From NCBI GenBank assembly GCA_003170275.1, contig PNAM01000039.1, positions 1 through 33,435 on the forward strand: a DNA stretch of 33,435 nt, given 5' to 3'. Below, in pieces: positions 28,153 through 33,435 of this stretch; position 1 is the stretch's first letter; each line of letters begins with the position of its first letter. The position numbers were made by a program, and so were the translations under genes. The notes under the pieces are model-generated. The model was not told the DNA's origin, ran no database searches, and saw only the letters and a list, made by a program, of their open reading frames with translations. The stretch is from Myxococcales bacterium. Lineage in GTDB: Bacteria; Myxococcota_A; Polyangia; Palsa-1104.

Positions 28153-30400
28153 CCGCCAGGTCGACGATCTTGAACGCCACGCGCCGGTTGCGCGCGCGGT
28201 TGGCCGGCGTCAGGTTCGGCACCAGCGGCTGGGTCGCGCCGAAGCCCTGCGCCTCGAGCCGGTTGGGATCGACGCCCACCTTGCTCAGGTACGCCTTGAC
28301 CGCAGCGGCGCGCCCCGTCGACAGCTCGAGGTTCTTCTGCGCGTTGCCGCGGTTGTCGGTGTGGCCCTCGATGCGGATCTTCTTGAGCTGCGGGTTGCGG
28401 ATGATCACGTCCGCCACCTCGTCGAGGAGCTGCTCGCCGTCCGGCTTGATGATCGCGTCGTTGGTGCCGAAGTGCACCACGCCCTTGACCTGGATCTCGG
28501 TCTTGCCGAGCGTCACGTGCGAGACGGTCGGCTTCTTGGTGAGCTGCACGTCGACGGTGGTCGACTGCGCCGAGTTGACCAGCACCGGCAGCTGCTTGGC
28601 CAGGTACCCCGTCGCCACCACGTCCATCGTGTAGTCGCCCTGCGGCAGGCGCGCGACGAACGCGCCCGGTCCGTCGGTGTCGGCGTCGACGATGCTGCCG
28701 TTGGCGCTGGTGAAGCGCACCGTGGCGCTCACCGGCTGGTTGCTCGAGTCGCTCACGTGCGCCTTGAGCGTGCCGTTGGTCGGCGGCTTGGCGACCATGA
28801 ACACCTCGACCGGCGTCTCGCCGCCCGCATACGAGTTGGCCTCCACGCGCGTCGGGTTGTAATCGTCGCGCGTGACCTCGATGCTCACGCCGCCGACGGT
28901 GAAGCCGTACGACACGAACGTTCCATCCTCGGTGGTCACCTGCGGCGTCTCGCGCCGGTTGGTGTAGTGCACCACCGCGTTTGCGAGCGGCTTCTTGGTG
29001 ACCGAGTCGCGCACGATGCCGCGCACCTTGCCGGTCACCGGGCCGCGCGCGGTCTCGCGGGTCACGGTCTTGGTGATGATCTTGGTGCGGCCGCGCGGGC
29101 TCTGGCCGTACGCGTACACCGCGCCGAAGATGATGTTCCACTGCGGCACCGGCGGCCCGTAGACGAAGCCCGGGCTCTGCAGCCCGATGTCGAGCCCGGT
29201 GTCGAGCACCAGCCCGGCCACCGGCCGGATGCGAATGCCGAAGGTGAGGTACTGCTGCGTATTTCCCTGCAGCCGATCGCTCGGGATCGACTTGTCGCCC
29301 TTGAGCGCGTTGTACAGCGTGCGGTCCCCGTCGCCCACCGAGGCGTCCATGTGGTACTCGAAGAACGGCTCGAGCCCGACGTTGCGCGGCAAGAGGACCG
29401 GCGCGTCGACCGCGAACGCCAGCTTGAGCCGGTCCGAGCCGATGCCGTAGGCGAAGGTCTCGACCACGCGCGAGCGGATGCACGGGTCATTGCCCGTCGA
29501 CTTGCCGCACTGCCCCGCCGGCAGCAGCGAGATCGAGTTGTCGAGCAGGAAGCCGAAGTTGATGTGGAAGCGCAGCGGCACGTTGTGGGTCGCCGCCGCG
29601 TGGCGCAGATCGAAGCTGGCGATCGCGTCGACGGCGAAGTTGGTCGATGAGCCGTCGAAGCTGATGCCGCTCACCGAGTTCAAGAAGCGCACGCCGAGGT
29701 GCAGGCCGAGGTCGACGAAGCTGGCCACCGGCAGGTGTCCCTTGACGCCGAGCGCCAGATCGCCGAGCGAGAGGATGACCTCCGGATCGGTGCGGCCCAC
29801 GTCGGTGCGCTGATTCTTGTTCGAGGTGTTGAACAGCGACAGATAGGTCTCGAGGTATTTCCACGGCGTGTAGCCGATGGTGAGATCGCCGGTGAAGCGC
29901 GAGTTGGAGTCGCCCTTGAGCGAACCGTTGCCGGCGATCAGGAACGAGTCCTGCGCGAACGCGGCCACGTGCAGCCCGACGCGGAAGGTGTTGGTCTTGC
30001 CCGAGTCGCCGGTCAACGTGCGAAACAGCCCGACCGGTCCCGACAGCGTCGGCGCGGCCAGCCGCTCGTACATCTCCGTGTCCGCCGGGATCGGCGCCTT
30101 GTCGTTGTTGGTGTAGGTGACCTGCGTCTCGATGGTCTCCTTCATCTCGGGCGCCTGATACGGCGGCGGAGGCGGCGGCGGCAACGGCTGCGCGGGACGC
30201 GGCGCGACCTTCGGCTGCGGCGGCGCAGGCGGCGGGGTCGGCGCAGGCGCAGGCTTCGGCGCGGGCCTGGGCGGCGGCGCAGGCTCCGAGAATCCGGGAT
30301 CGTCCGCAGGCTGCGCAAACGCGAGCGTCGGCGCGCAGACGAACCAGAGCGCGGAGAGCAGCAGTACGGAGTAGAAGGGGCGCGTGGCCTCGAGTCTCAT
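28133..30400 (-). CDS. Large OmpA-family protein with barrel-like region and two Ig-like regulatory domains
   Basis: A 755-residue protein from ATG 30400, with a signal peptide ending TLAFA-QP. Order of parts: a Pro/Ala-rich segment (about 30-85); a beta-rich region (about 90-430) that looks like an outer-membrane barrel; a carboxypeptidase-regulatory-like domain (VRGIVRDSVTKKPLANAVVH, about 455-530); a second such domain (LKAHVSDSSNQPVSATVRF, about 545-625); and an OmpA C-terminal domain (VHFGTNDAIIKPDGEQLLDE, IEGHTDNRGN, NRRVAFKI). The last part should bind peptidoglycan. It is the middle gene of an operon with the Cys-rich lipoprotein (29 bases upstream) and the small lipoprotein (overlapping). 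It resembles the 10687 protein only in the OmpA domain. Confidence 0.88.
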   Translation of the reverse strand: MRLEATRPFYSVLLLSALWFVCAPTLAFAQPADDPGFSEPAPPPRPAPKPAPAPTPPPAPPQPKVAPRPAQPLPPPPPPPYQAPEMKETIETQVTYTNNDKAPIPADTEMYERLAAPTLSGPVGLFRTLTGDSGKTNTFRVGLHVAAFAQDSFLIAGNGSLKGDSNSRFTGDLTIGYTPWKYLETYLSLFNTSNKNQRTDVGRTDPEVILSLGDLALGVKGHLPVASFVDLGLHLGVRFLNSVSGISFDGSSTNFAVDAIASFDLRHAAATHNVPLRFHINFGFLLDNSISLLPAGQCGKSTGNDPCIRSRVVETFAYGIGSDRLKLAFAVDAPVLLPRNVGLEPFFEYHMDASVGDGDRTLYNALKGDKSIPSDRLQGNTQQYLTFGIRIRPVAGLVLDTGLDIGLQSPGFVYGPPVPQWNIIFGAVYAYGQSPRGRTKIITKTVTRETARGPVTGKVRGIVRDSVTKKPLANAVVHYTNRRETPQVTTEDGTFVSYGFTVGGVSIEVTRDDYNPTRVEANSYAGGETPVEVFMVAKPPTNGTLKAHVSDSSNQPVSATVRFTSANGSIVDADTDGPGAFVARLPQGDYTMDVVATGYLAKQLPVLVNSAQSTTVDVQLTKKPTVSHVTLGKTEIQVKGVVHFGTNDAIIKPDGEQLLDEVADVIIRNPQLKKIRIEGHTDNRGNAQKNLELSTGRAAAVKAYLSKVGVDPNRLEAQGFGATQPLVPNLTPANRARNRRVAFKIVDLAGGIPLE

Positions 30401-30429
30401 CGTGTCTCAGCTCGCAAGTTGAAGGTTGC

Positions 30430-32130
30430 CTACGGTACGCACTGCCCGCTCTTGCACTGTAGCGGAGCGGTACAGTCCATGTTCGTGATGCACTGCACAC
30501 CCTGACGGCAGAACCCACCGACGCACAGCCAGCCGGTCATGCAGTTGCTGTTGATCGTGCAGCGGTCGAACGGCCGGCAGGTGCCCGACTGGCAGCGCTC
30601 GTCGGCCGGGCAGTTCGCGTCGGTCTGGCAATTCACCGGCGGCGGCACGATGCAGAAGCCGGTGCGGCAGACCTCGTTGGGCGGGCAGTCGAGCGTGCTC
30701 ATGCAGCCGCCCGGGTTGGTGCACACGTGGCTCACGCACTGCGTGGGCGGCGGGCACACCGTGTTCGCGCCGCAGAAGCGCTGCGGCACGCACACGCTGC
30801 CCGAGCACACGAACCCGTCCGAGCAGTCCGCGTTCGAGCCGCAGGTGAATGGCTGGCAGAACCCGAAGTCGCAGCGCTGGCCCGCCGGGCAGTCGGTGTC
30901 GACGGCGCAGTTGGCTTGCGGCGCGCACACGCCCGACGGGCGGCAGGTCTGGCCGGTGGGGCACGGCTTGTTCTTCCCGCAGCCGGTGAATGGCACGCAC
31001 TGATTCGCGATGCACAGCGAGCTCGGCCCGCAGTCGGAGTCCTTGGTGCAGCTCATGCTCGGCACGCAGGCGCCGGTCAGAAAGTCGCAGCTCGAGCCGG
31101 TCGGGCAGTCGGCCGACTTGGTGCAGCCGATCGGCGGCGGCGTTCCCACGCACTTGCCGTTGGTGCACACCTCGCCCATCGGGCAGTCGCTGTTCTTCTT
31201 GCAGCCGGTCGCCGTCGGTGTGCACTGGCCGTTGAGGCAGCTGTCGCCGGGCGGGCAGGGAATGCCCATGCCGCAGCCGCCACCGCCGGGAACGCAGAAG
31301 CCGAACAGGCACTGCTGCCCAGACGGACAATCACCGCTGACCGTGCACATTCCGCCGCCGCCGCCGGGCACACAGAAGCCGAACTGGCACTGCTGGTTGG
31401 GCGGGCAGTCGCCGCTCGACATGCACATGCCGCCGCCGCCGCCGGGGATGCAGAAGCCGAAGCGGCACGAGCTGCCAGGCGGGCATGGCTGGCCGTTGCC
31501 GCACGAGCTGATCGGCGGGATGCACAAGTTGCCGGCCGGCCCGACGGTGCCGCAGCACTGGCCGTTGACGCACATGAAGGTCGGCGGGCAGATCGCGCCC
31601 GAGCCGCCGCAGCCTTCCGGCGGCGGGACGCAGATCGGACCGAGGCAGCACTGGCCGTTGACGCACATTCCCGGCGGCGGGCAGACGCCGTTGCCGCAGC
31701 CGTTCGCGTCGGGCACGCAGGTGCCCATCTGGCAGGTCGAGCCCGACGGACAGGGCGCGCCGTTCGAGCAGCTGCCCGCGGTGCACATCCCGCCCACGCA
31801 GCTCGAGCCGGCGGGGCAGTTGCCGCAGTCGGGCACGCAGCCGCCGTTCTGGCAGGTCGAGCCGGCGGGGCACGGCGTGCCGCCGTTGGCGCAGGAGGTG
31901 GCGACGCAGTTGCCGTCGACGCAGATCGAGCCGGCCGGGCACAAGAGCTCGCCGCCGCAGCTCCCGGTGACCGGCTCACACTGATCGCCGACGCACAGCG
32001 TGTTGGCGGGGCAGGTGCCGCAGCCGCCGGCGCCGGCGTCGCTGCCGCCCGATTCGAGCGCGCCGAGCGGCGTCCGACCACAGCCGGAGAGCAAGAAGGA
32101 CAGTGCCAGGAGCGCCGTTACTACCCGCAT
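30430..32130 (-). CDS. Long Cys-rich repeat lipoprotein
   Basis: A 566-residue protein. ATG 32130 gives MRVVTALLALSFLLSGCGRT with lipobox LSGC (Cys17); an in-frame start at 32199 would overlap the acs gene. AGAGG lies just upstream. Nearly the whole mature protein is a chain of short disulfide-type units of the pattern CPxGxxCxxGxC(V), for example CPAGSICVDGNC, CPPNQQCQFGFC and CPAGQRCDFGFC, more than fifteen in all, with Gly-rich turns in the middle. Such units occur in eukaryotic EB/Dickkopf-type modules and in myxobacterial surface proteins. A similar stretch lies in the VWA/MopE protein (residues about 840-1055). It probably forms an extended surface stalk. First gene of the envelope operon. 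Confidence 0.83.
   Translation of the reverse strand: MRVVTALLALSFLLSGCGRTPLGALESGGSDAGAGGCGTCPANTLCVGDQCEPVTGSCGGELLCPAGSICVDGNCVATSCANGGTPCPAGSTCQNGGCVPDCGNCPAGSSCVGGMCTAGSCSNGAPCPSGSTCQMGTCVPDANGCGNGVCPPPGMCVNGQCCLGPICVPPPEGCGGSGAICPPTFMCVNGQCCGTVGPAGNLCIPPISSCGNGQPCPPGSSCRFGFCIPGGGGGMCMSSGDCPPNQQCQFGFCVPGGGGGMCTVSGDCPSGQQCLFGFCVPGGGGCGMGIPCPPGDSCLNGQCTPTATGCKKNSDCPMGEVCTNGKCVGTPPPIGCTKSADCPTGSSCDFLTGACVPSMSCTKDSDCGPSSLCIANQCVPFTGCGKNKPCPTGQTCRPSGVCAPQANCAVDTDCPAGQRCDFGFCQPFTCGSNADCSDGFVCSGSVCVPQRFCGANTVCPPPTQCVSHVCTNPGGCMSTLDCPPNEVCRTGFCIVPPPVNCQTDANCPADERCQSGTCRPFDRCTINSNCMTGWLCVGGFCRQGVQCITNMDCTAPLQCKSGQCVP
30433..32020 (-). repeat. Cys-rich coding repeats (CPxGxxCxxGxC units)
   Basis: More than fifteen imperfect units of about 60 to 100 bases. 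The closest copies lie at about 31260-31460, where near-identical GGGGGMC/CxFGFC blocks recur, suggesting recent duplication. Confidence 0.75.
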
Positions 32131-32175
32131 TAAGCCTCTGCTTTTACAGCGTTGACGCCGCATCCTAGGACGGCG

Positions 32176-32184
32176 TGATAAGAA
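32176..32184 (+). promoter_or_regulatory. Extended -10 TG-A-TAAGAA for acs (leaderless)
   Basis: TG at 32176, TAAGAA at 32179-32184, seven bases, ATG 32192, no ribosome binding site. A TTGACG at 32152-32157 is 21 bases upstream, too far for an ideal -35. Confidence 0.55.
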
Positions 32185-32191
32185 ACTCAAC

Positions 32192-33435
32192 ATGGACATC
32201 GAGTCTCACCTGAACGAGCAGCGCGTGTTTCCCCCGGCAAGAACGTTTTCGGCCCGTGCGCAGATCAAGTCGATGAAGGAATACGAAGCGTTGCGCAAGC
32301 GCGCGCACGACGATCCCGAGGGCTTCTGGAGCGAGCAGGCGCGTGCGCTCGACTGGATCAAGCCGTGGCATCGCTGGTTCGAGAAGGACTCGCCGTTTTG
32401 CCGGTTCTTCGTCGGTGGGCAGCTCAATCTCTCGGCCAACTGCCTGGACCGGCACCTGGCCCGGCTCGGCGACAAGCGCGCCATCGTGTGGGAAGGAGAG
32501 CCCGGCGATCAACGCACGCTCACTTATCGCGAGCTGCACGCCGAGGTGTGCCGCACCGCCAACGCGCTCGAGGAGCTGGGCGTCGGCAAGGGCGATCGCG
32601 TCGCGATCTACCTGCCGATGGTGCCCGAGCTGGCGGTTTCGCTGCTCGCCTGTGCGCGGCTCGGCGCCACCCACTCGGTGATCTTCGGCGGCTTTTCGGC
32701 CGAGGCGATCCGCGACCGCGTGCGCGATGCCGGCTGCAAGCTGATCATCACCGCCGACGGTGGCTGGCGGCGCGGCAAGGTGGTCGCGCTCAAGGCCAAC
32801 GTCGACGCTGCGCTGGAGCACGGCTGCCCGACGGTGGAGAAGGTGCTGGTCCTGACGCGCACCAACAGCCCGATGACGCTCGTGCCCGGCCGCGACGTCA
32901 CCTGGGAGTCGATCGTCCCGCGCCAGCTCGCCACCTGCGCGCCCGAGCCGCTCGACGCCGAGCACCCGCTGTTCATCCTGTACACCTCCGGCACCACCGG
33001 CAAGCCGAAGGGCGTGGTGCACTCGACCGGCGGCTACTCCGTCGGGGTCGCGTACACCACGCGGCTGGTCTTCGATCTACGCGAGGACGACGTCTACTGG
33101 TGCACCGCGGACGTCGGTTGGGTGACCGGCCACAGCTACGTGGTGTACGGGCCGCTCCTCAACGGCGCGACCACCGTGATGTACGAAGGCGCGCCCGACT
33201 CGCCCGACAAGGACCGCTTCTGGTCGCTGATCGCGCGCCACAAGGTCAGCATCTTCTACACCGCGCCGACCGCCATCCGCACGTTCATGCGCTGGGGCGA
33301 CGAATTTCCGCAGCGCCACGATCTCTCGTCGCTGCGCCTGCTCGGCACGGTCGGCGAGCCGATCAACCCCGAGGCCTGGATGTGGTACCGGCGCCTGATC
33401 GGCGGCGATCGCTGCCCGGTGGTCGACACCTGGTG
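32192..33435 (+). CDS. acs: Acetyl-CoA synthetase (AMP-forming), N-terminal part
   Basis: The gene runs off the right edge; 414 codons are present of about 650 usual for the family. It makes acetyl-CoA from acetate, ATP and CoA via acetyl-AMP. The N-terminal ACS domain is complete ([20 protein letters not shown]), followed by [37 protein letters not shown], the ATP-binding P-loop [19 protein letters not shown] (from Y264), [19 protein letters not shown], and the start of the acyl-binding region [14 protein letters not shown]. The WMWY context around the pocket Trp near the edge fits acetate rather than longer acids, though propionyl-CoA synthetase is not fully excluded. The catalytic lysine lies beyond the window. 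Cytoplasmic. Divergent from the Cys-rich lipoprotein gene, 61 bases apart. Confidence 0.88.
   Translation, partial: MDIESHLNEQRVFPPARTFSARAQIKSMKEYEALRKRAHDDPEGFWSEQARALDWIKPWHRWFEKDSPFCRFFVGGQLNLSANCLDRHLARLGDKRAIVWEGEPGDQRTLTYRELHAEVCRTANALEELGVGKGDRVAIYLPMVPELAVSLLACARLGATHSVIFGGFSAEAIRDRVRDAGCKLIITADGGWRRGKVVALKANVDAALEHGCPTVEKVLVLTRTNSPMTLVPGRDVTWESIVPRQLATCAPEPLDAEHPLFILYTSGTTGKPKGVVHSTGGYSVGVAYTTRLVFDLREDDVYWCTADVGWVTGHSYVVYGPLLNGATTVMYEGAPDSPDKDRFWSLIARHKVSIFYTAPTAIRTFMRWGDEFPQRHDLSSLRLLGTVGEPINPEAWMWYRRLIGGDRCPVVDTW

Overview
The window looks like chromosomal DNA of a member of the Myxococcota. It is GC-rich throughout and gene-dense, with no gene-free stretch longer than 130 bases. 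The proteins carry several hallmarks of that phylum: MYXO-CTERM-like C-terminal sorting signals (5336-7285 and, internally, near 16006-16110), MopE-type Cys/Asp metal-binding repeats, a Ser/Thr kinase with an N-terminal zinc-ribbon remnant, many lipoproteins with Asp-Leu-rich tethers, and OmpA proteins with thrombospondin type 3 repeats. I see no tRNA, rRNA, CRISPR array, insertion sequence, phage gene or integrase. The phylum assignment is inference from family content.

Layout. 1-5302: the C-terminal part of a radical SAM/DUF2344 protein, a tiny YXWGXW lipoprotein, a JmjC-like cupin protein, two lipoproteins and a second, B12-binding-type radical SAM protein. 5336-10629: a secreted DUF4091 protein with a sorting tail, a GNAT acetyltransferase, a class I glutamine amidotransferase and a membrane-anchored Ser/Thr kinase. 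10687-18873: an OmpA/TSP3 outer-membrane protein followed by a 2024-codon reading frame (VWA, MopE repeats, sulfatase-modifying-factor domain) that appears to be two surface proteins joined in frame. 18875-22951: a minus-strand operon of an FAD/NAD(P) reductase, a GT-C-like polytopic membrane protein and an M61 peptidase. 22970-25387: small genes in divergent and convergent pairs (CycH-Ig-like lipoprotein, small membrane protein, histidine phosphatase, 80-residue unknown, NadR-like ATPase). 25514-27687: an IPT/TIG beta-propeller lipoprotein and an NTF2-fold exported protein. 27712-32130: a minus-strand envelope operon (Cys-rich lipoprotein, large OmpA protein, small lipoprotein). 32192-33435: the N-terminal two thirds of acetyl-CoA synthetase, cut by the window edge.

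The most unusual signal is in the start regions. Ten of about 26 genes have no Shine-Dalgarno sequence and instead carry a -10-like hexamer, often preceded by TGn, ending exactly 7 or 8 bases before the start codon, as expected for leaderless mRNAs. In two places (22951/22970 and 24489/24512) a single near-palindromic AT element serves as -10 box for two divergent leaderless genes whose start codons are only 18 and 22 bases apart. Other genes (1568, 1685, 8926, 12799, 27169) have clear GGAGG-type ribosome binding sites, so both initiation modes seem to coexist.

Much of the window concerns the cell envelope: at least six lipoproteins, two OmpA-type anchors, a VWA/MopE surface protein and a sorting-tailed exported protein. 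Coordinates and motifs were read by eye; family names are recognition from motifs, not database results.
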